64,000 nt of DNA from Thermohalobaculum sp039030915 (lineage in GTDB: Bacteria > Pseudomonadota > Alphaproteobacteria > Rhodobacterales > Rhodobacteraceae), in contig JBCCDG010000005.1 in assembly GCA_039030915.1 (NCBI GenBank), forward strand, positions 1 through 64,000. Reading direction: 5' to 3'. The position numbers and the translations under genes were made by a program. Position 1 is the stretch's first letter. Each line of letters opens with the position of its first letter. Under the pieces are notes generated by a model. It was not told where the DNA came from, did not search any database, and saw nothing but the letters and a program-made list of their open reading frames with translations. Below are positions 24,555 through 33,356 of the stretch, in pieces.

Positions 24555-27500
24555 TCAGCCCTGACGGCGCAGGTCGAGCGTCAGCGGGAAGTCCGGGCTC
24601 ATTCGCGGCGCGCGCGGCTCATAGGCGCCGGGGTTATGGCCCATGGACTGAAAGCGCGCCATGCGCCGCCCCTCCGCCTCCAGATCGTTCACCGGCTGCG
24701 TCTCCGAGCTGCGCCCGCCCGGATGCGCCACGTGGTAGACGCAGCCGCCGACCGACCGTCGCGACCATGTGTCGTAGAGATCGAAGGTCAAGGGCGCGTG
24801 CACGCCGATGGTGGGGTGCAGGCTCTGCGCGGGCTGCCAGGCGCGGAAGCGGATGCCGGCGACGGCGACGTCCCGCCGCTCGGTGGGGCTGAGGGGCACC
24901 GTGTAGCCGTTGCAGGCGATCTGGAAGCGATCGCCGAGCTCGCCGGTGACCTTGATCTGCAGACGCTCGAGCGAGCTGTCGACATAGCGCGCAGTGCCGC
25001 CGATGGCCCCGGTCTCGCCCAGCACGTTCCAGGGCTCGACCGCGGCGCGAAGCTCGAGCGTGATGTCGCGGTACTCGACATCGCCGAGGAGGGGGAAGCG
25101 GAACTCGAACTGGGCACGGAACCACTCGGGGTCGAAGCGGATGCCGAGCCCCTCCTCGAGATCGCCCAGCACCTCCAGAAAGTCGGCCCAGACGAAGTGG
25201 GGCAGCATGAACCGGTCATGGAGCCGGGTGCCCCAGTGGATGGGCGCATGCCGGCGGGGGGCACGCCAGAACCAGGCGATGAGGGCGCGGAGCACGAGCG
25301 ACTGCGCCATCGCCATGCGGGGATGGGGCGGCATCTCGAAGGCGCGGAACTCCACGAGCCCGAGGCGGCCGGTGGGTCCGTCCGGCGAGTAGAGCTTGTC
25401 GATGCAGATCTCGGCGCGGTGGGTGTTGCCCGTGAGATCGGTCAGGATGTCTCGGAAGATGCGGTCCGTGAGCCAGGGGGGCGGATTGGGGCCGGCCTTC
25501 TCCGCCTCCGCCAGCGCGATCTCGAGCTCGTAGAGGACATCGGTGCGGGCTTCGTCGAGCCGCGGCGCCTGCGAGGTCGGCCCGATGAAGATGCCGGAGA
25601 AGAGATAGCTGAGCGCCGGATGCGCCTGCCAGTAGCGCACGAGGCTGGCGAGCAGGTCGGGCCGGCGGAGGAAGGGGCTGTCCGCCGGCGTCATGCCGCC
25701 GACGACGATGTGGTTACCCCCACCGGAGCCGACCATGCGGCCGTCATGCAGGAACTTTACCGTCTCGAGCCCCACATGGCGCGCGGCCTCGTAGAGCGTC
25801 TCGGTGATCTCGGTCTGCTCGCGCCAGTTGTGCGCGGGCTGGATGTTGACCTCGATGACGCCCGGGTCGGGCGTCGCCTTGATGACGTTGAGGCGGTAGT
25901 CGCTGGGCGGCGCATAGCCGTCGATATGCACCGGCTGGCCGATGGCGGCGGCCGCCTCCTCGACCGCGGCGACGAGATCGACATAGGCGTCCGCGCTGGG
26001 CACGGGGGGCAGGAAGACGCTGAGAATGCCGTTCTTGGGCTCGACCGTGATGGCCGTCCGCACCGTCTCGGTCAGGATCGCGCGCATCGGGTCGAAGCCC
26101 TCGGGCGCGCCGATCGTACCGGCGGAGGCGGCTCCGCCCGCGGCAGGCGGATCGGGCAGCGGCGGGCGAAGATGCAAGCCTTCCGGCCCGGCATCGGGAG
26201 CCGCCTCCGTGCCCTCCCCATAGCGGGACTGACGGCGAATCTCGGTCGGCGGCAGAGCCCCGCGGCTGGCGAAGGGGTCCATCTGATGCAGGAACGGATA
26301 CTCGCCCTCGGGTACGTGAGGCAGCGAGGTCAGCGGCAGCCGGTAGCCGCCCGGCGCGTCGCCCGGGGCCAGGAACATGCGGCCGCGGCGGGTGCGCCAT
26401 TTCTCCGTAGACCAGCGATACCGGCGGCGGCCACCCTCGCGCGCGGTCGCCTGGCTCTGCGCGAGCTGGCAGGGCAGGACGACGCAGGTGGGCTTTCCGA
26501 GGCCCCGTTCGAAGGCCTGGATCATCTGCCGCCGCTCCAGAGGGTCGTCGAGGTTGTTTGTCTCGGGGTCGAGATTGATCGGCAGGCGGCCCTCCTGGAA
26601 GACGTAGAAGGCCGGATCCTCGAAGGCGGGCTCGGCCGTACCCTCGGGCAGATCGAGTGCGTCGGTCAGCGCATCGGCCAGCCGCTCGGCATCGCGCACG
26701 GTGGCGGTGCCCTCGGCTTCGGGCGCGATCAGGGCCGGGTCCTGCCAGAGAGGCAGGCCGTCGGCCCGCCAGTAAAGCCCGAAGGCCCAGCGGGGAAGCT
26801 GCTCGCCCGGGTACCACTTGCCCTGCCCGTAGTGGAGCACGCCATGCGGCGCGAAAGCGTCCCGCAACCGGCGCATCAGCTTGTCGGCATACCGGCGCTT
26901 GGTGGGGCCGACGGCACCGGTGTTCCACTCGTCCGCATCCCGATCCGCCGCGGCGACGAAGGTCGGCTCGCCCCCCATCGTCAGGCGCACATCGTCGGCC
27001 GCGAGCCGGGCGTCCACGGCATGGCCGGCCGCGTCGATCTCGGCCCAGGCGGCATCGGTGAAGGGGAGGGTGATGCGCGGCTCCTCCCGCACGCGGCGCA
27101 CCTCCATATGATGCGCGAAATCGACCTCCGCACGCTCGTGCCCGCCGGTGATTGGTGCGGCGGACGCGGGGGCCGGCGTGGCGGCCAGCGGGATGTGCCC
27201 CTCCGCGGCGAAGAGGCCGGAGGTCGGGTCTAGCCCGATCCAGCCCGCGCCGGGAGCATAGACCTCGCACCAGGCATGGAGATCGGTGAAGTCGGCCTCC
27301 GGACCGCTCGGCCCGTCCACCGCCTTCACGTCCGGCGTGAGCTGGATGAGATAGCCCGAGACGAAACGGGCGGCGACGCCAAGCCGGCGCATGAGGTGAA
27401 CCAGCAGCCAGCCCGAATCGCGGCAGGAGCCGAGCGCCTTCTCGAGCGTCTCCTCCGGCGTCTGCACACCGGGCTCCATGCGGATGGTGTAACCGACGGC

Positions 27501-27965
27501 CTGATAGACGGCCTGGTTGATCTCCACGAGCCAGTCGATCGTGCTCTCGTTCTGGCGTGGCAGGCTCGCAAGGAACGCCTCGAACCGGGGCCCGTAGTCG
27601 GGTGCGAGTTCGAAATAGGGGGTTAGGTCCTTCTTCAGCTCAGCCCCGTAGTCATAGGGGAAAGTCTGGGCGTGCTCCTCGAGGAAGAAATCGAAGGGGT
27701 TCACCGCCGCCATGTCGGCGACGAGGTCGACCGTCACCTCGAAATGATCGACCTTATCCGGAAAGACCGCACGGGCGAGGTAGTTGCCGAAGGGGTCCTG
27801 CTGCCAGTTCAGGAAATGCGCTTCGGGCGTGACCTTCTGGCTGAAGGACAGGATCTTGGTGCGCGAATGGGGCGCCGGACGCAGGCGGATCACCTGTGGG
27901 CCGAGGGCGATGCGCCGGTCGTAGCGGTAGGTCGTGCGATGCGTGATCGCCGCGTTGATGCTCAT
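24555..27965 (-). CDS. DUF2126 family protein with N-terminal transglutaminase domain
   Basis: A 1136-residue protein. The N-terminal ~290 residues form a transglutaminase-like domain: THRTTYRYDRRIALGPQVIR start, catalytic Cys in LGSCRDSGWLLVHLMRRLG, His in DLHAWCEVYAPGAGWIGLD, and Asp in LDPTSG. The remaining ~800 residues are the DUF2126 region (for example FLHDGRMVGSGGGNHIVVGG and DRFMLPHFVWADF), which recalls glutamine-synthetase-like or ATP-dependent ligase folds. It leads the three-gene cluster on this strand. Full-length for the family. Function is unproven; peptide ligation/hydrolysis is the published prediction for such operons. Confidence 0.9.
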   Translation of the reverse strand: MSINAAITHRTTYRYDRRIALGPQVIRLRPAPHSRTKILSFSQKVTPEAHFLNWQQDPFGNYLARAVFPDKVDHFEVTVDLVADMAAVNPFDFFLEEHAQTFPYDYGAELKKDLTPYFELAPDYGPRFEAFLASLPRQNESTIDWLVEINQAVYQAVGYTIRMEPGVQTPEETLEKALGSCRDSGWLLVHLMRRLGVAARFVSGYLIQLTPDVKAVDGPSGPEADFTDLHAWCEVYAPGAGWIGLDPTSGLFAAEGHIPLAATPAPASAAPITGGHERAEVDFAHHMEVRRVREEPRITLPFTDAAWAEIDAAGHAVDARLAADDVRLTMGGEPTFVAAADRDADEWNTGAVGPTKRRYADKLMRRLRDAFAPHGVLHYGQGKWYPGEQLPRWAFGLYWRADGLPLWQDPALIAPEAEGTATVRDAERLADALTDALDLPEGTAEPAFEDPAFYVFQEGRLPINLDPETNNLDDPLERRQMIQAFERGLGKPTCVVLPCQLAQSQATAREGGRRRYRWSTEKWRTRRGRMFLAPGDAPGGYRLPLTSLPHVPEGEYPFLHQMDPFASRGALPPTEIRRQSRYGEGTEAAPDAGPEGLHLRPPLPDPPAAGGAASAGTIGAPEGFDPMRAILTETVRTAITVEPKNGILSVFLPPVPSADAYVDLVAAVEEAAAAIGQPVHIDGYAPPSDYRLNVIKATPDPGVIEVNIQPAHNWREQTEITETLYEAARHVGLETVKFLHDGRMVGSGGGNHIVVGGMTPADSPFLRRPDLLASLVRYWQAHPALSYLFSGIFIGPTSQAPRLDEARTDVLYELEIALAEAEKAGPNPPPWLTDRIFRDILTDLTGNTHRAEICIDKLYSPDGPTGRLGLVEFRAFEMPPHPRMAMAQSLVLRALIAWFWRAPRRHAPIHWGTRLHDRFMLPHFVWADFLEVLGDLEEGLGIRFDPEWFRAQFEFRFPLLGDVEYRDITLELRAAVEPWNVLGETGAIGGTARYVDSSLERLQIKVTGELGDRFQIACNGYTVPLSPTERRDVAVAGIRFRAWQPAQSLHPTIGVHAPLTFDLYDTWSRRSVGGCVYHVAHPGGRSSETQPVNDLEAEGRRMARFQSMGHNPGAYEPRAPRMSPDFPLTLDLRRQG

Positions 27966-28102
27966 GCCCGTCCCTGACCTAGGTTCTCCGGGTCACGGTG
28001 CGGTGCAGCGTTGCGGGCTGTCAATCACAGTGCGAAGACGGATGGAGCGGCCCGCCCGGCTGTGCCGCGGGGGTCTCGGCAAGGACGAGAGGGAGGCGTG
28101 AG

Positions 28103-28513
28103 ATGGACGTGATCAAGAGCGGCGCGCGGCCGACGAAGCGAGCACCCGCCGAGTACTTCACCGGCGAAGTCTTTCAGGACCCGATCATTGAGGCGCCCGA
28201 GCCCGCGCGCATTCGGGCGGTGATCGTGCACTTCATGCCTGGGGCACGGACCAACTGGCACACCCATCCGCTGGGCCAGACCCTGCGCGTGGTCTCCGGC
28301 GTGGGGCGTGTTCAGAAGGAGGGCGAGGGTGTGCAGGAGATCCTGCCGGGCGACACGGTCTGGATCCCGCCCGGGGAGCGGCACTGGCACGGAGCGGCGC
28401 CCGGCCATGCGATGACGCATCTGGCCATGCAGGAATTCGACGCCGAGGCAGGCAACCACATCAGCTGGGCCGAGCCGGTTTCGGAGGAGGACTACAACAC
28501 CGACCCTGTATAG
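28103..28513 (+). CDS. Cupin-domain protein
   Basis: A 136-residue single-domain cupin. Motif 1 is WHTHPLGQTLRVVSGVGRVQ (metal-binding His-x-His, then Gln) and motif 2 is LPGDTVWIPPGERHWHGAAP (His). It resembles the small cupins annotated as quercetin-dioxygenase-like or (R)-mandelonitrile-lyase-like, but the reaction cannot be told. The ATG at 28103 follows GGGAGG at good distance; the open frame upstream is not needed. It is transcribed alone, divergent from the DUF2126 gene. Confidence 0.88.
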   Translation: MDVIKSGARPTKRAPAEYFTGEVFQDPIIEAPEPARIRAVIVHFMPGARTNWHTHPLGQTLRVVSGVGRVQKEGEGVQEILPGDTVWIPPGERHWHGAAPGHAMTHLAMQEFDAEAGNHISWAEPVSEEDYNTDPV

Positions 28514-28597
28514 AGGCTCGCAACGGCGGGGCCGTCAAGCCCCGCGCCGTCGCCGAGGGTGATGCGGCGGTTCTGCCTGCCGCCTCGGAGAACGGTG

Positions 28598-29110
28598 TCA
28601 GAAGCGCTGGCAGGTACCGTGACCGGAGCGCGTGAAACCCTCCGCCTCGGCATCGAGATGGGTGCTGAAGCCGCCGCCCACCTGGGCGTTGACGCGCATC
28701 TGCCAGCCCGAGCAGCGGAGCGAAGCGACGGGGGCACCCTCCGCCGGATCGCCGGAATGGCTCTCGATGCAGGAAAGCGGATGGTCGGCCACGCCCGCGC
28801 CGATGGCGCGCAGCACGTAACAGCTGCCCTGCGTGTTCTCGTAGCCTGCCGCCGCGCGAACATCGGGGTGCAGGCAGGTATCGGCCGGGTCGCTGACGAG
28901 CGCGAATTGATCGGTGAAGTCGGGACGCGTGCTGCCGGAGATCCTGTCGTCGTCGGTGAGCATCGCGCTCTGCTCCTCGCAGAGAAGCGCTGTGGGAGGC
29001 ACCGCGGCGCGGAGTGCCTCAACATCCTCCGCCTGCTGGCGGGCATCGACCGAGACGGCCAAAAAGACAAGGCCTGTGACGGCCGACACACTGACTGCTT
29101 GCTTCCACAT
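28598..29110 (-). CDS. Hypothetical secreted protein
   Basis: A 170-residue protein of no recognised family. It begins MWKQAVSVSAVTGLVFLAVSVDA, a probable signal peptide; the mature part has five cysteines (in ALLCEE, DTCLHP, GSCYVL, LSCIES and SLRCSG) plus one at GTCQRF, so disulfides are likely. The ATG is preceded by AT-rich DNA without a strong ribosome site, which lowers confidence in the start. Base composition upstream is lower in GC than in the neighbours. It lies between the cupin gene and the rhamnose operon. Confidence 0.55.
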   Translation of the reverse strand: MWKQAVSVSAVTGLVFLAVSVDARQQAEDVEALRAAVPPTALLCEEQSAMLTDDDRISGSTRPDFTDQFALVSDPADTCLHPDVRAAAGYENTQGSCYVLRAIGAGVADHPLSCIESHSGDPAEGAPVASLRCSGWQMRVNAQVGGGFSTHLDAEAEGFTRSGHGTCQRF

Positions 29111-29432
29111 TATGATAACCACAACTCGAGTACCCAATTACGCTTCCACAATACGGGGCCGGGTTCCGTGTTCGCCAGAGCGATTGATGGGACTCGCCTT
29201 GGCGTTGAGGGATTGATCGGCATTCGGGTCAGTACGGGACTTGCAACGCCTCAAAATGACCCAGCGCTTACAAAGCGCTTGCAGGACCTTCACCTAGAAG
29301 TTGTTCGCTCAACTACAGGTTATGATGGTGATTCGCTGGGTGGCGTGTCGCTTCGGATCCTCCGTTGATCGCGCCGCGCCAAGGCCTTATGGCTCGCGTC
29401 AAAAGCCGCATTGCCCTGCTCGAGGAGCGCCC
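29111..29432. other. Intergenic region before the rhamnose operon
   Basis: About 320 bases of below-average GC content between a divergent secreted-protein gene and rmlC. No gene with a convincing start was seen. GAGGAG at 29421-29426 is the rmlC ribosome site. The AT-rich part (29100-29340) probably contains both promoters, but I cannot assign -35/-10 boxes with confidence. Confidence 0.4.
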
Positions 29433-30020
29433 ATGTCGCTGAGCGTCGAACGTCTGGCCATCCCCGAGGTGTGCATCATCACGCCGAAGCGGCATGGCGA
29501 CCACCGCGGCTTCTTCAGCGAGGTTTGGAACGCGCGGACCTTTGCGGAGGCGGGCATCACGCTTGATTTCGTGCAGGACAACCATGCCCGCTCGGCGGAG
29601 AAGGGCACGGTGCGCGGCCTCCATTTCCAGACCCCGCCGCACGCACAGGACAAGCTGGTGCGCGTGGTGCGCGGCAGCATTCTCGACGTGGCGGTCGATA
29701 TCCGCACCGGCTCGCCCACCTACGGCCAGCATGTGAGCGCGGTGATCTCGGCGGAGAAGGGCAACCAGATCCTGGTGCCCGTGGGTTTCGCGCATGGCCT
29801 CGTCACGCTCGAGCCCGATACGGAAGTGATCTACAAGGTCACGGACTTCTATTCGCCGGAGTGTGACAAGGGCCTGCGCTGGAACGACCCGGCGCTGGGG
29901 ATCGACTGGGGGCTGGGCGAGGAGGATGCCGTCCTCTCCGCCAAGGACGGAGTGCAGCCCATGCTGTCGGAGCTGCCCGCCCACTTCGACTATGCTCGCG
30001 GCGAGCATACTGGGGGCTGA
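29433..30020 (+). CDS. rfbC: dTDP-4-dehydrorhamnose 3,5-epimerase
   Basis: Third enzyme of dTDP-L-rhamnose synthesis: epimerises dTDP-4-keto-6-deoxyglucose at C3 and C5. The 195-residue cupin-fold protein has HGDHRGFFSEVW, the catalytic His in VRGLHFQTPP (about residue 64), and VGFAHGLVTLEPDTEVIYK with the conserved Tyr. The start at 29433 has GAGGAG seven bases upstream. First gene of rmlC-B-D-A; the next gene starts three bases after its stop. Confidence 0.96.
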   Translation: MSLSVERLAIPEVCIITPKRHGDHRGFFSEVWNARTFAEAGITLDFVQDNHARSAEKGTVRGLHFQTPPHAQDKLVRVVRGSILDVAVDIRTGSPTYGQHVSAVISAEKGNQILVPVGFAHGLVTLEPDTEVIYKVTDFYSPECDKGLRWNDPALGIDWGLGEEDAVLSAKDGVQPMLSELPAHFDYARGEHTGG

Positions 30021-30023
30021 GCG

Positions 30024-31082
30024 ATGCGCGTGATCGTCACTGGCGGGGCCGGCTTCATCGGCTCGGCGCTCGTACGCCACCTCGCGGGGCAGCGGCTGGC
30101 GAAGGTCTGGGTGGTCGACGCGCTGACCTATGCCGGCAGCCGGGAGACGCTGGCGCCGGTCGAGGGTCGCTTCACCTTTGTGCACAAGGACATCCGGGAC
30201 CGCGAGGCGATGACGTCGCTGGTGGCCGAGGTGGCGCCGGATGCGGTCATCCACCTGGCGGCGGAGAGCCATGTGGATCGCTCGATCGACGGGCCGGGCG
30301 ACTTCATCAGCACCAATGTCAGCGGCACCTTCACCCTGCTCGAGGCCGTGCGCGGCTGGTGGCAGGGGCTGGGCGAGGACGCCCGCGCCGCGTTCCGCTT
30401 CCACCATGTCAGCACGGATGAGGTCTATGGCTCGCTGGGGCCGGAGGGGGCGTTCACCGAGACCACGCCCTACGCGCCGAACTCGCCCTACTCCGCCTCG
30501 AAGGCCGCGTCGGACCATCTGGTGCGGGCCTGGCATCACACCTACGGGCTTCCCGTCGTCACAACCAACTGCTCGAACAACTACGGGCCTTACCACTTTC
30601 CCGAGAAGCTGATCCCGCTGGTGATCATCAACGCGCTCGAAGGCAAGCCGCTGCCGGTCTATGGCCGCGGCGAGAACGTGCGCGACTGGCTCTTCGTCGA
30701 GGACCACGCGCGCGCGATCTGGGAGGTCTGCCGCCGCGGACGCGTGGGCGAGGTCTACAATATCGGCGGCGAGGCGGAGCGGCAGAACATCGAGGTGGTG
30801 CGCGCGATCTGCGCGGGGCTCGACACGCGGCTGCCCGAGGGCGCGCCGCGCGAGCGGCTGATCGAGTTCGTGACGGACCGGCCGGGGCACGACGCCCGCT
30901 ATGCCATGGACATCTCCAAGATCCGCGCCGAGCTCGGCTGGGCGCCGGCGGAGAGCTTCGAGAGCGGGCTCGGTCGCACCATCGACTGGTTCCTGGAGAA
31001 CCGCGCGTTCTGGGAAGCGATCCGCGCCCGGCGCTATGGTGGGCAGCGGCTCGGCCTCGGCACCGCGGCGAAGGCGGGCTGA
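30024..31082 (+). CDS. rfbB: dTDP-glucose 4,6-dehydratase
   Basis: Second enzyme of the pathway: dehydrates dTDP-glucose using bound NAD. The 352-residue short-chain dehydrogenase has the Rossmann motif GGAGFIGSALVRHL at the N-terminus, HLAAESHVDRSI, the STDEVYG stretch, and the catalytic YxxxK as YSASK (about residues 156-160), then NNYGPYHFPEKLIPL. Length is normal. It overlaps rfbD by one base (TGATG). Confidence 0.96.
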   Translation: MRVIVTGGAGFIGSALVRHLAGQRLAKVWVVDALTYAGSRETLAPVEGRFTFVHKDIRDREAMTSLVAEVAPDAVIHLAAESHVDRSIDGPGDFISTNVSGTFTLLEAVRGWWQGLGEDARAAFRFHHVSTDEVYGSLGPEGAFTETTPYAPNSPYSASKAASDHLVRAWHHTYGLPVVTTNCSNNYGPYHFPEKLIPLVIINALEGKPLPVYGRGENVRDWLFVEDHARAIWEVCRRGRVGEVYNIGGEAERQNIEVVRAICAGLDTRLPEGAPRERLIEFVTDRPGHDARYAMDISKIRAELGWAPAESFESGLGRTIDWFLENRAFWEAIRARRYGGQRLGLGTAAKAG

Positions 31083-31984
31083 TGGTCGACCTGCTCGTGA
31101 CCGGGGCGGCCGGCCAGCTCGGCTGGGAGACGGTGCGCCGCGCGCCCGAAGCGGGGCTGACGGTCAGCGCCGTTGCCCGTCGGGACCTTGACATCACGAA
31201 CCGCGCGGCGGTGCGGGAGCTGGTCGCGCGGCTCGGGCCCAAGGTCATCCTCAACGCCGCCGCCTACACAGCCGTCGACAAGGCGGAGGAGGAGCGCGAG
31301 GCGGCCTTCGCCGTGAATGCGGAGGCGCCGGGGCATCTCGCCGAAGCGGCGGCGGAGACGGGTGCCGCGCTCATCCATATCTCGACCGACTACGTCTTCG
31401 ACGGCACAAAGGACAGCGCCTGGACCGAGGATGACCCCGTCGCTCCCCTCGGCGTCTACGGCGAGAGCAAGCTGGCCGGCGAAAGGGCCGTGGCCGAACG
31501 CTGCCCGCGCCACGCGACGCTGCGCACCGCCTGGGTCTACGGCGTCGAGGGCAAGAACTTCGTGCGCACCATGCTCCGCCTCGGCGCCGAACGGGACGCG
31601 TTGCGCGTGGTGGGGGACCAGACCGGATCACCCACCTTCGCGGGCGATCTCGCCGCCTGCTGCCTGCAGCTCGCCCAGCGCCTCGCCGATGCGCCCGAGG
31701 GCGGCGAGGGCTGGGGCGTCTTCCACGCCGCGGGCCGGGGTGAGACGTCGTGGCACGGGCTGGCGGAAGCGGTCTTCGAGCATGCCGCCCCCCGGACCGG
31801 TCGCCGCCCGAGCGTCGCGGCTATCACCACCGCCGAGTATCCGACGCCCGCGCGGCGCCCGGCGAACTCGGTCCTCGATTGCGCGCGCCTCGCCCGGGTC
31901 CATGGGATCGCGCTCCGCCATTGGCGCGTCGCGCTCGCGGAGATGCTGGACGAGACGCTGGACCGCGAAGGGAGCGCTTCATGA
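31082..31984 (+). CDS. rfbD: dTDP-4-dehydrorhamnose reductase
   Basis: Last step: reduces the 4-keto group to give dTDP-L-rhamnose with NAD(P)H. The 300-residue protein has the nucleotide-binding VTGAAGQLGWE, NAAAYTAVDKAEEE, ISTDYVFDG and YGESKLAGE (YxxxK). It overlaps the next gene by four bases (ATGA), so rmlB, D and A are translationally coupled. Confidence 0.96.
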   Translation: MVDLLVTGAAGQLGWETVRRAPEAGLTVSAVARRDLDITNRAAVRELVARLGPKVILNAAAYTAVDKAEEEREAAFAVNAEAPGHLAEAAAETGAALIHISTDYVFDGTKDSAWTEDDPVAPLGVYGESKLAGERAVAERCPRHATLRTAWVYGVEGKNFVRTMLRLGAERDALRVVGDQTGSPTFAGDLAACCLQLAQRLADAPEGGEGWGVFHAAGRGETSWHGLAEAVFEHAAPRTGRRPSVAAITTAEYPTPARRPANSVLDCARLARVHGIALRHWRVALAEMLDETLDREGSAS

Positions 31985-32859
31985 AAGGCATCATCCTGGC
32001 CGGCGGGTCCGGCAGCCGGCTCTGGCCCGTCACGCGCGCGGTCTCGAAGCAGCTCTTGCCGGTCTATGACAAGCCGATGATCTACTACCCGCTCAGCACG
32101 CTGATGCTGGGCGGCATCCGCGAGGTGCTGATCATCACCACGCCCGCCGATGCGCCCGCCTTCCGCGCGCTGCTGGGCGACGGCGGCCAGTGGGGCATCA
32201 GCATCGAATGGGCGGTGCAGCCGAGCCCCGACGGCCTGGCGCAGGCCTTCATCATCGGGCGGGACTTCGTCGGCGGTGACGGGGTGGCGCTTGTGCTGGG
32301 GGACAACATCTTCTTCGGCCACGGCCTGACCGAGCGGATCCAGAGCGCCGTGGCCCGGACGGGCGCGCAGGGCGGCGCCACGGTCTTCGGCTATCAGGTG
32401 CGGGATCCCGAACGCTTCGGCGTGGTCAGCTTCGACGGCGAAGGCCGGGCCGAGACGATCGAGGAGAAGCCGGAGGCGCCGAAATCCGACTGGGCGGTGA
32501 CCGGGCTCTATGTCTATGACAACGCGGTACTCGACATCGCTGCCGGCATCGCTCCCTCGCCCCGCGGCGAGCTCGAGATAACGGATGTGAACGCCGCCTA
32601 TCTCGGGCGCGGGGATCTTTTCGTCGAGCGCCTCGGCCGCGGCTTCACCTGGTTCGACACCGGCACGCATGACAGCCTCGCCAAAGCCACCGCCTTTGTT
32701 CAGATCACCGAGGAGGTGCAGCAGCGCCGGATCGGCGTACCGGAGGAGATCGCCTTCTCCCAGGGCTGGATCGACGCGGACGCGATGATGGCGCTGGGCA
32801 TGGCCCTGAAGAAGAACGGCTACGGCCAGTACCTGATGGCCCGCGCGCGCGAAGGGTGA
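31981..32859 (+). CDS. rfbA: Glucose-1-phosphate thymidylyltransferase
   Basis: First step of the pathway: makes dTDP-glucose from dTTP and glucose-1-phosphate. The 292-residue enzyme starts MKGIILAGGSGSRLWPVT, the nucleotide-binding loop, with KQLLPVYDKPMIYYPLS after it, then LVLGDNIFFGH and EEKPEAPKSDWAVTGLYVYD. The frame is open upstream to 31750, but the ATG inside the rfbD stop gives the standard N-terminus. It completes the four-gene operon. Confidence 0.97.
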   Translation: MKGIILAGGSGSRLWPVTRAVSKQLLPVYDKPMIYYPLSTLMLGGIREVLIITTPADAPAFRALLGDGGQWGISIEWAVQPSPDGLAQAFIIGRDFVGGDGVALVLGDNIFFGHGLTERIQSAVARTGAQGGATVFGYQVRDPERFGVVSFDGEGRAETIEEKPEAPKSDWAVTGLYVYDNAVLDIAAGIAPSPRGELEITDVNAAYLGRGDLFVERLGRGFTWFDTGTHDSLAKATAFVQITEEVQQRRIGVPEEIAFSQGWIDADAMMALGMALKKNGYGQYLMARAREG

Positions 32860-32951
32860 CCGGCCCGTCAGGGACAGGCCGCCGGCAACCATTCCTTCAC
32901 GCGAACCCTGCACCCTTGCCGATGTGAGCGGTTTGCGTGTGGGAGGTACAA

Positions 32952-33326
32952 ATGCACGTTGCTACCGAAGAGAAGAGCGGGAACCTGGTCGTCACGCTCA
33001 AGGATCCGCGGCTCGACCATGCCGTGTCGTCCGCGTTCCGGGACTATCTGCTGGGCCTCGAGACCGAGGGGCGTCCCCTGGTGCTCGATCTCTGCCATGT
33101 GGAGTTCATGGATTCGAGCGGCCTCGGCGCGCTCGTCGGCGTGCGCAAGCGCCTCGGCTGGTCCGCCAAGATCGTGCTGGCCAGCGTCCGAAGCCCCGTC
33201 TACCGCGTCTTCGAGCTCGCGAAGATGACCGGCGTCTTTACCTTCTACACCTCGGTCGACGCCGCAATCTCGCGCACATCGGGCGAGGACGACGCCTGGG
33301 GCAAGGGCCGGGCGATGGCAAGCTGA
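32952..33326 (+). CDS. STAS-domain anti-sigma factor antagonist
   Basis: A 124-residue single STAS domain like SpoIIAA/RsbV. The phosphorylation-loop motif is FMDSSGLGALVGVRKRLG, with Ser 55 or 56 as the likely regulatory site. Such proteins bind a kinase anti-sigma factor when unphosphorylated. No kinase or sigma gene is adjacent, so the partner is elsewhere. The ATG at 32952 has GGGAGG five bases upstream; an earlier ATG at 32937 lacks this. Confidence 0.9.
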   Translation: MHVATEEKSGNLVVTLKDPRLDHAVSSAFRDYLLGLETEGRPLVLDLCHVEFMDSSGLGALVGVRKRLGWSAKIVLASVRSPVYRVFELAKMTGVFTFYTSVDAAISRTSGEDDAWGKGRAMAS

Positions 33327-33356
33327 GCACGGAGCGAGGCGCCGCGCGGCGGGCGC

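Noticed and set aside
24006..27233. 1075-codon plus-strand open frame opposite the DUF2126 gene
   Set aside because: It mirrors the minus-strand gene. Its translation is rich in Arg, Gly, Ala and Glu with no family motif, as expected for antisense frames in GC-rich DNA, while the minus-strand product has clear catalytic motifs.
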